Below, piece by piece: positions 37,882 to 47,581 of a stretch of DNA of 64,000 nucleotides (positions within the stretch are counted from its first letter, which is position 1; the number at the start of each line of letters is the position of its first letter). Below the pieces are notes generated by a model that searched no databases, was not told the DNA's origin, and was given only the letters and a program-made list of their open reading frames with translations. The DNA comes from a virus: positions 1-64,000 of the IMG/VR virus record IMGVR_UViG_3300025071_000006. One strand, 5' to 3'. Made by a program: the position numbers and the translations under genes.

Positions 37882-39903
37882 ATGAAGCTTCATAACATTA
37901 CTCATAGTGAATGGTTTATTAACCAGAAGCGTATACCACCAAAAGACTCAGCAGATCACAAAGCCTTCTTTGATTTTCAAAAGGAACTATGTATGAACGG
38001 ATGCATGATGGATGGTGTATACATAAATCCATTTTTATATTGGCACTTAAATGTATGGCATACAGAAGTAGATACTATAGATGAGTATGGTAGGATAAAT
38101 CAAAAGTATGCAAACCCTCTACTAAGAGATAATGAGTGGTTAGTAACTAATGAGATAGACAGAGCACATAAAGAAAAGAAAGGACTAGTTATACTAGGAA
38201 TTAGACGTTTTGCAAAGTCTGTTATAGAAGCTAGTTACATTGGTCACGGTGCAACCTTTGATGAGAACTCACAAAATATTATTGCAGGTTTGAATGCACC
38301 TGATATAAAACTAATTACAGATAAAATAGACAAAGGTCTAAACTTTCTTCCTAAAGAATGGAGATGGCAAAGAGTAGAAGACAATTGGAAAAACCAAGTC
38401 ACCTTAGGTATAAAAACTAAAGGTGGAACAAGAATACCATTCTCACAGATTCTTATTCGTAACTTAGATGGAGGTAATAACGAAGAAGCTATTGCAGGTA
38501 CAAAACCTAGAAGACTAATTATTGATGAGATAGGTAAAGGCAATTTCCTACGTGGACTACAAGCTGCAATACCAGGATTCACCACACCATTTGGGTGGGG
38601 TTGTTCTCCTATACTCACCGGTACAGGTGGGGACATGAAAATGTTTATGGATGCAAAAAGCTTAATGTTTGATGTAGATAATTTTAACTTTCTAACATAT
38701 AACAATGCAAAGGACACTAAAAGAATCCACGGATTATTCATTTCACATAAGTATAGAATGGAAGCAAAAGAAGACTCCACATTGGGTTCTTTTTTGGGCA
38801 AGAAAAAAACATCCTCTCTGCACGAGATACCTATGTTAGTTTCGAATGAAGAGAAAGCTACCAAAATTACAAATGAAATATTAGAAAGATTAAAGAAGGC
38901 TGGTGACAGAGTTGCTTTCTTAAAAGAAAAGATGTACTACCCTCAAGAGGTGGATGATATATTCTTAAATGAAGATACAAACATCTTTGATATAGAAGCT
39001 GCAAAGAGACAGAAGTATAGAATTAATGAACAAGAAAAAACAGGAGTTCCTGTAATTTTATATGATGATGGAGAAGGTGTAAAACATGACTTTACAGATA
39101 AGTTACCTATTACTAACTTTCCATTAAAACAAACAGATCTAAAAGATGCACCTGCTGTTATATATGAATTTCCTGTAGAAAATCCTCCATATGGCCTGTA
39201 TGTTGCAGGAATTGATCCATATAGACAAGGTAAATCAGCATATAGTACGTCATTAGGTTCTATATACATATATAAACGTATGCATGCTATAGCTGGTGAG
39301 AAGTATCAAGATATGTTTGTTGCAAGCTATTGTGCACGTCCTGACAAGAAAGAAACATGGGATGAGCAAGCTAGATTACTAATTAAGTATTATAATGCTA
39401 GAGCGTTATGTGAAAACGATGAGATATCTTTTATTGATTATATGATTAGTAAAGGAGATGCACATTACTTAGAAAGACAACCAGAATGGTTAAAAGAAAT
39501 AGTACCAAACACTACAGTGAGACGTGACTATGGAATACACAGGTCTTCAGAAAAAGTAAGAGACTTTCTACACGGATGTCTTAAGAAATATACTGAAGAT
39601 GTTATACATACCGAACTTGATGATGAGGGAGAAATAATCTCATCAGTTAAAGGTATGGCTAAAATATTAGATCCTGTACTACTAGAAGAGATGATACAAT
39701 ATAATGAGTCTGGTAACTTTGATAGAATTATTGCAGCTGAGTTAGCAATAGGACTAGCAATGAAGTTAGACCCAATGATGGGTAGAGTAGGAGATAAAGA
39801 AGATGCGAGACTAACGTCCCTCTTCAAAACAAATAAGAAAAACATTCTTTTTACAGAGTCAAGAAATCTCTTTGGAAGGAAGAAAAATAAACTTTTTTCA
39901 TAA
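37882..39903 (+). CDS. terL: Terminase large subunit (packaging ATPase-nuclease)
   Basis: 673 residues. ATPase: Walker A is the unusual GIRRFAKS (106-113) in the form seen in crAss-like terminases, and Walker B is LIIDE (212-216). Nuclease: GIDPYRQGKSAYS near 440 gives the first metal-binding Asp, with ALCENDEISF later. An N-terminal part with INPFLYWHLNVWH precedes the motor. It pumps DNA into the prohead and cuts it. Its stop overlaps the portal start by one base. Confidence 0.93.
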   Translation: MKLHNITHSEWFINQKRIPPKDSADHKAFFDFQKELCMNGCMMDGVYINPFLYWHLNVWHTEVDTIDEYGRINQKYANPLLRDNEWLVTNEIDRAHKEKKGLVILGIRRFAKSVIEASYIGHGATFDENSQNIIAGLNAPDIKLITDKIDKGLNFLPKEWRWQRVEDNWKNQVTLGIKTKGGTRIPFSQILIRNLDGGNNEEAIAGTKPRRLIIDEIGKGNFLRGLQAAIPGFTTPFGWGCSPILTGTGGDMKMFMDAKSLMFDVDNFNFLTYNNAKDTKRIHGLFISHKYRMEAKEDSTLGSFLGKKKTSSLHEIPMLVSNEEKATKITNEILERLKKAGDRVAFLKEKMYYPQEVDDIFLNEDTNIFDIEAAKRQKYRINEQEKTGVPVILYDDGEGVKHDFTDKLPITNFPLKQTDLKDAPAVIYEFPVENPPYGLYVAGIDPYRQGKSAYSTSLGSIYIYKRMHAIAGEKYQDMFVASYCARPDKKETWDEQARLLIKYYNARALCENDEISFIDYMISKGDAHYLERQPEWLKEIVPNTTVRRDYGIHRSSEKVRDFLHGCLKKYTEDVIHTELDDEGEIISSVKGMAKILDPVLLEEMIQYNESGNFDRIIAAELAIGLAMKLDPMMGRVGDKEDARLTSLFKTNKKNILFTESRNLFGRKKNKLFS

Positions 39904-42479
39904 TGGCAATTATAAGATACACAAATGATTCATCTATTAAGTACGCATACTTAAACATCTTTCCAGATCAGTTTAAAACTACAAAACAAAAGAAAGATGA
40001 TAGTTGGATTAAAAACACAATGGATTACTTTGCAAATCAATCATATGCAATGTATGTTAGAAATAGAGAAACGTTTGCAAAAAACTATGATTTAATGAAA
40101 GGGATTCTTCGTAGGGAGGATTTTTATCAAGAACCAGAAGTAAGAAGTTTTACTGATCAACTAGTAAGTGATATTGATCTTCCTGCTTATGTAAAGATGT
40201 ATTCTATTATAACAACTCCTGTTAATGAATTAGTAGGAGAGATATCTAAACGACCAGACTCTTTTAGAGTAAAAGCATTTGATGATGAAAGTCAAGCACA
40301 AGAATTACAATTCAAAACAGACACACTTCAAAAATATGTAATATCAAAAGTTAAAGAACAGGTAGTAGCAAAAGTTGCTATGACTGGACAAGATATAAGT
40401 GAAGAGGATATAGATAAAATAACATTTGAACAAGTTAAAGATCAATTAGATAGTTATACTTCAGTAGCAGAAAAATGGGCTAATCATGTCCTCACTGCAC
40501 AGAAAGCAGATTTTAATATTAAAGAAAAGTCCGAAGAAGCATTTAGAGATCTTCTTATAACTGCTAGAGAGTTTTATCATATATATGAAGACAACTCTAA
40601 ACTAGGTTATAACATTGAAGTTACAAATCCTAAAAATACATGGTTCTTAACTACACCAGATAAAAAATATACATCAGATCCTACAGGAAGAAAACAAGGA
40701 TCTTATGCTGCAGGTACAGTACAGGTAATGGAACTATCAGAAATAATTGAAGCAGTTCCTGAATTAACTAAAGCTGAGATTGATCATTTAAGAACATCTT
40801 TACAAGACTATGGATTAATCAATGCAAGAGAATCTAATTTAACTAATGGTGTTACACCTGGTATTGATTCTATTACATATGATACATATGATCCTTTAGT
40901 ATTACAGACTCGTATGATGATTGAGTCTGAAATGAAAGAGAATGATGATGGTCTAAGAGACTTTTTAGGACTAGCTAATAATGTATCTGCATTTGGATAT
41001 AAGTATGTTGTAATACGTTCTTATTGGGTTTCTAAAAAGAAGATAGGTAAATTAATATACATGGATGAACTAGGAAATGAGCAATCAGTACTAGTAGATG
41101 AGAATTATAAAAGTGGAATGATGCCTACAGAACAATCACTAGAGTGGGGTTGGATCAATCAATGGTATCAAGGAATTAAAATAGGTCCGGACATCTATCA
41201 TGTTAAACCTTATAAATTATTAGACTACTGTCCAATCATTGGTACAGTGTATGAGCAAAAGAATACCGAAGCAAAATCGTTAGTAGATTTAATGAAGCCT
41301 TTCCAGGTTATATATAATGTTTGTATGAATCAATTATATAAACTACTAGAGAAAGAAGTTGGTAAGGTTCAACTGATGTCACTAAGACATATCCCTGTTC
41401 CGAAAGATGGAGATGCACAAGATGCTCTTGATGTATGGGAAATGGAAGCTCGTAATAGAGGTGTTGTATTTGTAGATGATAGTCCAGAGAACTTAAAAGC
41501 TCCAAGCTCATTTAATCAATTTACTGCATTAGATCTTACACGTACACAAGAAATACAATCAAGATATACACTAGCCCAACAAATGAAAATAGAGTGCTGG
41601 GAATTAATAGGTATGTCTAAACAACGTATGGGTAATATAGCTGCATCAGAAACAGCCACAGGTACAAATACAGCAATGCAACAGAGTTACTCTCAAACAG
41701 AGCCTCTATTTGTTGCACATGAGTATGTAATGGGTCAATTATACCAAGCAATTGTAGATGCTGCACTATATACAGAAAGTTCTAAACCACAATCTACTCT
41801 TTCATATATAACTAATGAAGGTGAATCTGCATTTGTACAAGTTAATGGTACTGATTTATCATTACGTGATATTCAAGTATTCTTAACTAATAGACCAGAA
41901 GACACTCAAATGTTTAATGAGCTTAGACAATTATCTCAAGCTGTTATTCAAAATGGTGGTACACTTTATGATATTATTGAATTATATAGTACTAAGTCTA
42001 TGAGAGAAATGAAAAAGACTTTCAAGGATCTTAAAGATAGACAAGAACAGCAACAGCAACAACAGATGGAACTTCAACAGCAACAGCAGCAAGCTCAGCA
42101 ACAACAAGCTCAAGCAGCATTAGAGCAAGCTAAGCAGATGGCAATGGAAGAACAGGTTAATGAAGATAGACAAAATGAACTAGATAGAGTTAATAAGAAA
42201 GAAGTTGCTCTTATTAATGCTATGGCTAAAGGTCCAGAAATAGTTGGAGCAGATTTAGACAATTCAGGATCACCTGATATAGTAGAGCTATCTAAATTAG
42301 AAGCTGAAACTAATAAAGCTAATAGAGATTACCAAGGTAAAATGGCAGAGATCCAAAGTAGAAATTCAATGGCTCAACAAAAACTACAATTAGAAAGAGA
42401 TAAAATAAAATTAGCTCGTGAGAACCAAGCTAATGATCTAGCTGTAGCAAAACAAAATGCAAAAGGAAGAAATAAATAG
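39903..42479 (+). CDS. Portal protein
   Basis: 858 residues, the size of crAss-like portals. A long helical and mixed core with the conserved NEFLVGE-like PVNELVGEISKRPD, then DEEDIDKITFE, leads to a C-terminal barrel region. Residues about 712-745 are mostly Gln (QQQQQQMELQQQQQQ), followed by a Gln/Ala/Lys coiled coil that would line the DNA channel inside the head. Located between TerL and scaffold/capsid genes. It forms the ring at the head vertex. Confidence 0.85.
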   Translation: MAIIRYTNDSSIKYAYLNIFPDQFKTTKQKKDDSWIKNTMDYFANQSYAMYVRNRETFAKNYDLMKGILRREDFYQEPEVRSFTDQLVSDIDLPAYVKMYSIITTPVNELVGEISKRPDSFRVKAFDDESQAQELQFKTDTLQKYVISKVKEQVVAKVAMTGQDISEEDIDKITFEQVKDQLDSYTSVAEKWANHVLTAQKADFNIKEKSEEAFRDLLITAREFYHIYEDNSKLGYNIEVTNPKNTWFLTTPDKKYTSDPTGRKQGSYAAGTVQVMELSEIIEAVPELTKAEIDHLRTSLQDYGLINARESNLTNGVTPGIDSITYDTYDPLVLQTRMMIESEMKENDDGLRDFLGLANNVSAFGYKYVVIRSYWVSKKKIGKLIYMDELGNEQSVLVDENYKSGMMPTEQSLEWGWINQWYQGIKIGPDIYHVKPYKLLDYCPIIGTVYEQKNTEAKSLVDLMKPFQVIYNVCMNQLYKLLEKEVGKVQLMSLRHIPVPKDGDAQDALDVWEMEARNRGVVFVDDSPENLKAPSSFNQFTALDLTRTQEIQSRYTLAQQMKIECWELIGMSKQRMGNIAASETATGTNTAMQQSYSQTEPLFVAHEYVMGQLYQAIVDAALYTESSKPQSTLSYITNEGESAFVQVNGTDLSLRDIQVFLTNRPEDTQMFNELRQLSQAVIQNGGTLYDIIELYSTKSMREMKKTFKDLKDRQEQQQQQQMELQQQQQQAQQQQAQAALEQAKQMAMEEQVNEDRQNELDRVNKKEVALINAMAKGPEIVGADLDNSGSPDIVELSKLEAETNKANRDYQGKMAEIQSRNSMAQQKLQLERDKIKLARENQANDLAVAKQNAKGRNK

Positions 42480-42488
42480 CTAAATAAT

Positions 42489-42512
42489 TATTCTCATTAT
42501 AAAGTGAGAATA
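42489..42512 (+). promoter_or_regulatory. Hairpin after the portal gene
   Basis: TATTCTCA, loop TTATAAAG, TGAGAATA: an eight-pair exact stem ten bases after the portal stop. No T run follows, so it is more likely an RNA-stability or processing element than a terminator. Confidence 0.4.
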
Positions 42513-42572
42513 GTTAATGCTATATTATCTCGGATATTTATAAAAATATATAAATAAAGTTTTGTAAATCAA

Positions 42573-42599
42573 TATGACTGAATTAACTTTACAGTCATA
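42573..42599 (+). promoter_or_regulatory. Second hairpin before the scaffold-like gene
   Basis: TATGACTG, an 11-base loop, CAGTCATA: eight exact pairs 40 bases before the ATG at 42639. With the hairpin at 42489 it occupies the 159-base gap between portal and scaffold genes. It may protect or process the downstream transcript. Confidence 0.4.
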
Positions 42600-42638
42600 G
42601 CAAGTAAAAACCAAGCTTTTAACAAAAAATAACTACAT

Positions 42639-43913
42639 ATGTCTGATAATTTACAGCCACCAGCTAACTTTGGTATACAAGACACCATGAATATGGGTGC
42701 AGGCGATACACAATTATTGAATGATCTACTAGCTCCAGAAACTGCACAGGCAGATCCTGAGTCTGTAGAACCAATAGTAAAAGAAGTTGAAGATACAATT
42801 CCTGCAAAAACAGCAGCTAAGGGAAAAGAAATTGTTCCTCCTCTTAGTCCAGACGGAAAAACTGATGAAGAAAAACAAACAGGGGAATCCCTAATTGCTG
42901 ACTTTCTAAGTGATGATCCGGATGATACTGAAGAAGAATCAGTTGAAGAAGCTCCAATAGTTAAGGAACCTGAAGATATTCTTGATCAAGTAGGTACAGA
43001 AGAATCTGAAGATACTGCAAATGCAAACTTTGAAGCACTCTCAAATGATCTTTTTGATCTTGGAGTATTTAACAAAGAAGATGAAGAGGAAGTTTCTATA
43101 TCTACCCCTGAAGAATTTCTAGCTCGATTTGAATCTGAAAAGAAAAAAGGAGCACAAAGTTTAGTACAAGATTTCATAGGTCAATTTGGAGAAGATTATC
43201 AACAAGCCTTTGATTCTATCTTTGTAAAAGGAGTAAACCCAAAAGAATATTTTGGAACATACAACCAGATAGTAAATTTCTCTGAAATGGATCTATCAAA
43301 AGAAGGTAATCAAAAATCAATTATGCAACAAGCATTAGCTGATCAAGGTTTTGAAAAAGAAGACATAGGTAAAGAAATTGAAAGATTACAAAATTACGGA
43401 GATCTAGAATCTGTATCTACTAGACATCACAAGGTGCTAGTTAAAAAGGAAGCTGCAAAGCTTTCAAAACTAGAAAAACAGTCTCAACAAGAGCTACAAG
43501 CAAAGAGCCAAATTAAGGATCAGTATGTAACTAATGTACAGACAATACTTTCTGATAAAGTAAAAGATAAAGAATTTGATGGTATACCTATCAATTCTAA
43601 TTTAGCAAATGAACTACAAGACTTCTTATTAGTAGACAAGTGGAAAACACCTACTGGAGACACCCTGACTGACTTTGATCGTGCTATTTTAGATATGAAA
43701 AGACCTGAGAATCATGAATTAAAAGTTAAAGTGGGATTACTCCTAAAGATGTTAGAAAAAGATCCAACCTTGGCTTCTATACAAAGAGCAGGTGTGACTA
43801 AAAAATCTAACCAGCTATTTGGAGAAGTTGCTAGACAAGTAACTAAATCAAAAACAGTTGCTTCTCAACAGAAAACAACTAGTAAAAAGAAACCAAATTC
43901 ATGGTTCTTATAA
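42639..43913 (+). CDS. Acidic coiled-coil protein, capsid scaffold candidate
   Basis: 424 residues. The N-terminal 170 are disordered and very acidic (DDPDDTEEESVEEAPIVK); the second half is helical and Lys/Glu rich (KVLVKKEAAKLSKLEKQSQQ), with a basic Ser/Lys end (SKKKPNSWFL). An acidic, helical protein directly before the major capsid gene is the usual form of an internal scaffold. No protease or capsid motif is seen. Confidence 0.55.
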   Translation: MSDNLQPPANFGIQDTMNMGAGDTQLLNDLLAPETAQADPESVEPIVKEVEDTIPAKTAAKGKEIVPPLSPDGKTDEEKQTGESLIADFLSDDPDDTEEESVEEAPIVKEPEDILDQVGTEESEDTANANFEALSNDLFDLGVFNKEDEEEVSISTPEEFLARFESEKKKGAQSLVQDFIGQFGEDYQQAFDSIFVKGVNPKEYFGTYNQIVNFSEMDLSKEGNQKSIMQQALADQGFEKEDIGKEIERLQNYGDLESVSTRHHKVLVKKEAAKLSKLEKQSQQELQAKSQIKDQYVTNVQTILSDKVKDKEFDGIPINSNLANELQDFLLVDKWKTPTGDTLTDFDRAILDMKRPENHELKVKVGLLLKMLEKDPTLASIQRAGVTKKSNQLFGEVARQVTKSKTVASQQKTTSKKKPNSWFL

Positions 43914-43942
43914 TAATTATTAATTAACAAAAAACGAATAAA

Positions 43943-45508
43943 ATGGCAATTCAAACAATCCCAGGTTTAACTGGCTTTACTTATGCACGTGTAGCGTCTA
44001 TGGATGCACGAGCTGTAGGTAAGCTGACAGATGCGAACCACCTAGAGTCCTTTCACTCTACTGAGCCTGCAGACTATGATAAAAAGATTATCAGTCTGTA
44101 TACTCAATCTTCATTGTATAGCAATGATTTTCTAGACATGATTAACAAGAGTACTCCTTATTACATTGACACAAACTCAGATGCGTGGAAGTGGAATATA
44201 GCTGTACCTTACAAATTCCCTAAAATTATTGACATTCCAAAATCTACTAAAGATATCATTGCTGGTACTGGTAAGGTTGGAATTGATGGTCAAGAGTTTG
44301 AGCTTATATTAAGTTCTAACGAGTTCTCTAAGAACGCTATCATCTCTGTAGGAACACGTCAATATGGACCACGTTTTTACGTGATAAAAGATCCACAACC
44401 ATGGAACATGGGATGGATTTACAAATTTACATTAGTAAGTGATAACCCAACAGTAGACTTCGTTAATACTACATTTTTAGCACAAGGTGTTGAATTAGAA
44501 TTAGTAGATGCTGCAATTGGAGAATTTGATCAAGACTTATTAGGTCTTCCTAGATTAGGTGAAGAAATCACTATGTTCGAATCATTAGGTTCTGCATATG
44601 GTTATGAGCACAAAATTACGGAATGGGCTGATGATAAAATGTTAAGAGACTCTTCTGGGAAACCATTAGATATTTTAGTATATGCACCACAACAACGTAA
44701 TCAACTTCCTTTAAGAAGAGAAGACGTTAAATGGGAACCGTTCATTGAGTTCTGGATGCGTAAGTCTATGTTAGAATTAAAAGTTAAACGTATGATCTGG
44801 GCTTCTCCAGGTACGGTTAAAACTAATGGATCTAAACAAGAATTAAAAAGAACTTCTGCTGGTGTATACCACAGAATGAGAAATAATGGAAACTTAGTAC
44901 AGTATAACAGAGGTGAATTCTCTGCTAACTTAATACGTGCAGTTTTCGGTGATCTATTCTATCGTAGAGTGGATGTTAAAGATCGTAGAGTTAAAATGTA
45001 TACTAATGAGGCTGGATTCGATGTATTCCAACAAGCTCTTAAAGATGATGCACTTAATTCAGGTCTTACTTTCATGGCAGATTCTGGAAACAGATACATG
45101 CAAGGTGAAGGACAAAACATTACTTATAACTTTGCTTTCGATGCAATGGTTACGAGAGAAACAGGTCGTGTTGAATTGGTTCACTTAAAAGAACTAGATT
45201 TACCACAAACTAATTTAGAATTTGGACAAAACATGAAATCTACGCCAGTATTTATGGTGTTTGATGTTTCTCCATTATCTGATGGTGCAATGGTAAATAA
45301 TATCCGTGAAGTTCGTATGCAAGGTGCTCCTTCTATGACTTGGGGTTATATTGATGGTACTCGTTCCCACTTAGGCTTTGCGAAGTCTCAAGGAATGCAG
45401 TCTGCTAACAAATTCCCAGGATATGAGTTATGGATGAAAGATCGTTGTGATGTATTCATTGAAGACTTATCTAGAACTGTGTTAATTGAAGAAATTCCAC
45501 AATTCTAA
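43943..45508 (+). CDS. Major capsid protein
   Basis: 521 residues, the size of crAss-like capsid proteins. Gene order TerL, portal, acidic scaffold, then this gene is diagnostic. Its sequence is rich in beta and mixed segments (RFYVIKDPQPWNMGWIYKFT; WSSNEFSKNAIISVG-like strand runs) without hydrophobic helices. It should have the HK97 fold. Long intergenic hairpins follow the gene. The family assignment is by order, length and general pattern, because no short motif is diagnostic. Confidence 0.85.
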   Translation: MAIQTIPGLTGFTYARVASMDARAVGKLTDANHLESFHSTEPADYDKKIISLYTQSSLYSNDFLDMINKSTPYYIDTNSDAWKWNIAVPYKFPKIIDIPKSTKDIIAGTGKVGIDGQEFELILSSNEFSKNAIISVGTRQYGPRFYVIKDPQPWNMGWIYKFTLVSDNPTVDFVNTTFLAQGVELELVDAAIGEFDQDLLGLPRLGEEITMFESLGSAYGYEHKITEWADDKMLRDSSGKPLDILVYAPQQRNQLPLRREDVKWEPFIEFWMRKSMLELKVKRMIWASPGTVKTNGSKQELKRTSAGVYHRMRNNGNLVQYNRGEFSANLIRAVFGDLFYRRVDVKDRRVKMYTNEAGFDVFQQALKDDALNSGLTFMADSGNRYMQGEGQNITYNFAFDAMVTRETGRVELVHLKELDLPQTNLEFGQNMKSTPVFMVFDVSPLSDGAMVNNIREVRMQGAPSMTWGYIDGTRSHLGFAKSQGMQSANKFPGYELWMKDRCDVFIEDLSRTVLIEEIPQF

Positions 45509-45555
45509 ATATATAAGATAGGTGAATTATTATTAACTTAATGTTCACCATTCTC

Positions 45556-45655
45556 AGAGAAGTGTCCCCTCACCCACACTGTCCCTCCTCAGAGGGGACA
45601 TACTTCTCTAACTTGAGTACTGGATTAAGTTCCTACCTGTTCAATCAGAGTACTC
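45556..45655 (+). promoter_or_regulatory. Two stem-loops after the major capsid gene
   Basis: Stem 1: AGAGAAGT (45556-45563) pairs with ACTTCTCT (45602-45609), continued inward by GTCCCCT (45564-45570) with AGGGGAC (45593-45599); two unpaired bases lie on one side. Stem 2: GAGTACT (45615-45621) pairs with AGTACTC (45649-45655). No T run follows. Together they fill most of the 189-base gap and could stabilise the capsid message or limit transcription beyond it. Confidence 0.6.
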
Positions 45656-45697
45656 TACAAATTATAAAACCAAAGAATTAATTAATCAAACTACATT

Positions 45698-46666
45698 ATG
45701 GGTAAATTAGGTAAAATCTCTACGATAACGAGAGTATATAACAATACACAAGTTCAAACTTTACAAAGTGGTCTATCAAAGGCAGGTATGACAAGAATTC
45801 CTGGAACAGGAGTTTTTAAATATCCTTACAAAGAATTAGATGGTAAATACAGAACAGGACTAGATCCTGATGCTGGTTATATCAGAAGAATTCAAGATCC
45901 AACTGAAAAAGAACTTGAAATAGAAAGAGTAACTGCTCTAAAAGAAAAGCTACAAACTGTATTAGGAGATATTGATTTAGGACCAAGAGCAAAATTCTGG
46001 AACTATGGATTATCTACAGGAGTAAATGATTCACTTCATGTTAAAGCAGTAAAGCTTTTAGATGGTGATAATATGTATGACTTAGATGTACCAATTCAAG
46101 AGATTTCTTTTGCTTGGTTAAGAGTTCATCCAACTATTGCATCCTCATACCAAGCATGGGAAAGAGGAGAATTTCCAGCAGATACACAGTTTTATGTTGT
46201 TAATGATGAGATAGAAAGTCAACTAGTTTATAAAAAGAAACAACTTATCAACAAGGCTATTATCAAGTTTGATAGCATGAGTATAGAAAAGAAAAGAAAA
46301 GTTGCAAGACTTCTAGGATTACCAGTAACAGGCGACTCTAAAGAAGAAGTAGTTTATAACTTAGTAGATAACATGTTAAAGCTAACAGAAGTAAAAACTG
46401 GAAACTTCCAAGGATTAAATCCGATAGAAGTATTCAACAGATTTGCTGACATGAAAGAAAATTTACTCCATATTAAAGATTTAATTAAACAAGCTATACA
46501 ACATTCAATCTATAGACTTAAGCCAAGTGGCAAGGTTTATGAAGGAGAATACGAAGTAGCAATGGATGAAGAAGAATTAGTAAAATATTTAGTTGATGAA
46601 GATCATCAAGATGATTTACTAGTACTTGAAAAGAAATTGAAATCTAAAAAACTAGCTTCGGTATAG
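45698..46666 (+). CDS. Head-associated protein next to the capsid gene
   Basis: 322 residues. A basic N-terminal half (GKLGKISTITRVYNNTQVQT; KYPYKELDGKYRTGLDPDAG) is followed by helices. The segment KKRKVARLLGLPVTGDSKEE resembles a SAP/LEM-like small helical fold, and the end is acidic and Lys-rich. The position after the capsid gene suggests a conserved head component. No enzymatic motif. Confidence 0.5.
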   Translation: MGKLGKISTITRVYNNTQVQTLQSGLSKAGMTRIPGTGVFKYPYKELDGKYRTGLDPDAGYIRRIQDPTEKELEIERVTALKEKLQTVLGDIDLGPRAKFWNYGLSTGVNDSLHVKAVKLLDGDNMYDLDVPIQEISFAWLRVHPTIASSYQAWERGEFPADTQFYVVNDEIESQLVYKKKQLINKAIIKFDSMSIEKKRKVARLLGLPVTGDSKEEVVYNLVDNMLKLTEVKTGNFQGLNPIEVFNRFADMKENLLHIKDLIKQAIQHSIYRLKPSGKVYEGEYEVAMDEEELVKYLVDEDHQDDLLVLEKKLKSKKLASV

Positions 46667-46667
46667 T

Positions 46668-46826
46668 ATGAGCTTTAAAGAAGATTTTGAAAAGCTATAT
46701 CCAAACACTGATAAAAGAATAAAAAAAATCCTTTTAGATGAATTTGAAAAAGGAAATTGTAAAATAGATGAAGATAATACTTTATGTTATACTTCTAATA
46801 TAGCTAAAAAAATAGCATTATTATGA
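46668..46826 (+). CDS. 52-residue miniprotein
   Basis: Starts one base after the previous stop and overlaps the next start as ATGA. Charged and helical (MSFKEDFEKLYPNTDKRIKK) with two Cys (KGNCKIDEDNTLCYT). Operon spacing supports it. Function unknown. Confidence 0.55.
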   Translation: MSFKEDFEKLYPNTDKRIKKILLDEFEKGNCKIDEDNTLCYTSNIAKKIALL

Positions 46827-47554
46827 TACCAGTAGATAGTTTATTATATAAAATAGATCAAAAACTAAATAAACTATCAACTAACGAGCACCAACAGATT
46901 GCATTAGAAGACAAAATCTTAAGCTTGAACGAAGCTCAGATTAAGTTGATAAAACAAAAAGTTGATGGTTTTAGTGTCCCTAACCGATTAGGTTATGATG
47001 CTTTTAAGAAAAGGTATGAAGATTTACAGAATCTAGTTATAGATTTTACAAATCAACCATTACCGTTAGTGGAATCTAACAAAGAATTACATCAATGGAA
47101 TGCTGACTTAACTGTACTTAAACCTAAGTATATGTTTTATGTAGACAGTTATGTGTTAGCAGACAAAGGTAGATGCAAAGATCGAATAATATGGATTAAT
47201 AAAGATCTTAGTAAACATGGAGATTTATCTCTTTTACTAAATAATGATCATTATAAACCAAGCTTCGAGTATCAAGAAACCCTAAATGGAATATCTTCTA
47301 ATACTTTAAGTATATATACTGACGGTACATTTACCCCCACAACTATACAAATTATGTACATGAGATATCCTGTCTATATAAATAAGGCAGGATACATCAT
47401 GTTAGATGGAACTCCATCAACTAACGTAAATTGTGAACTAGAACTATATCTAGAGGATGAGATTGTAGATTTAACAGTTCAGAATCTAGCTATGTACACA
47501 GAGAATGCTGCTGCTGTACAAAGTGCCCAATTTAGAATACAAACAAATGAATAA
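46823..47554 (+). CDS. Structural protein of unknown role
   Basis: 243 residues. A helical N-terminal 60 residues with SLLYKIDQKLNKLSTNEHQQ is followed by a beta-rich body (YMFYVDSYVLADKGRCKDRI, FTPTTIQIMYMRYPVYINKA) and a helical end. The opening resembles the short attachment helices (..IDxKLxxL) of other structural proteins here. Probably a head-completion or decoration protein. Confidence 0.5.
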   Translation: MIPVDSLLYKIDQKLNKLSTNEHQQIALEDKILSLNEAQIKLIKQKVDGFSVPNRLGYDAFKKRYEDLQNLVIDFTNQPLPLVESNKELHQWNADLTVLKPKYMFYVDSYVLADKGRCKDRIIWINKDLSKHGDLSLLLNNDHYKPSFEYQETLNGISSNTLSIYTDGTFTPTTIQIMYMRYPVYINKAGYIMLDGTPSTNVNCELELYLEDEIVDLTVQNLAMYTENAAAVQSAQFRIQTNE

Positions 47555-47581
47555 TAATATAACCCTTAAACACAATAAATT

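Noticed and set aside
38244-38864. Long open frame (206 codons) on the minus strand inside terL
   Set aside because: It lies wholly antisense to the well-supported terminase gene, has no operon partners on that strand and a low-complexity Ser/Pro/Ile composition typical of antisense frames.
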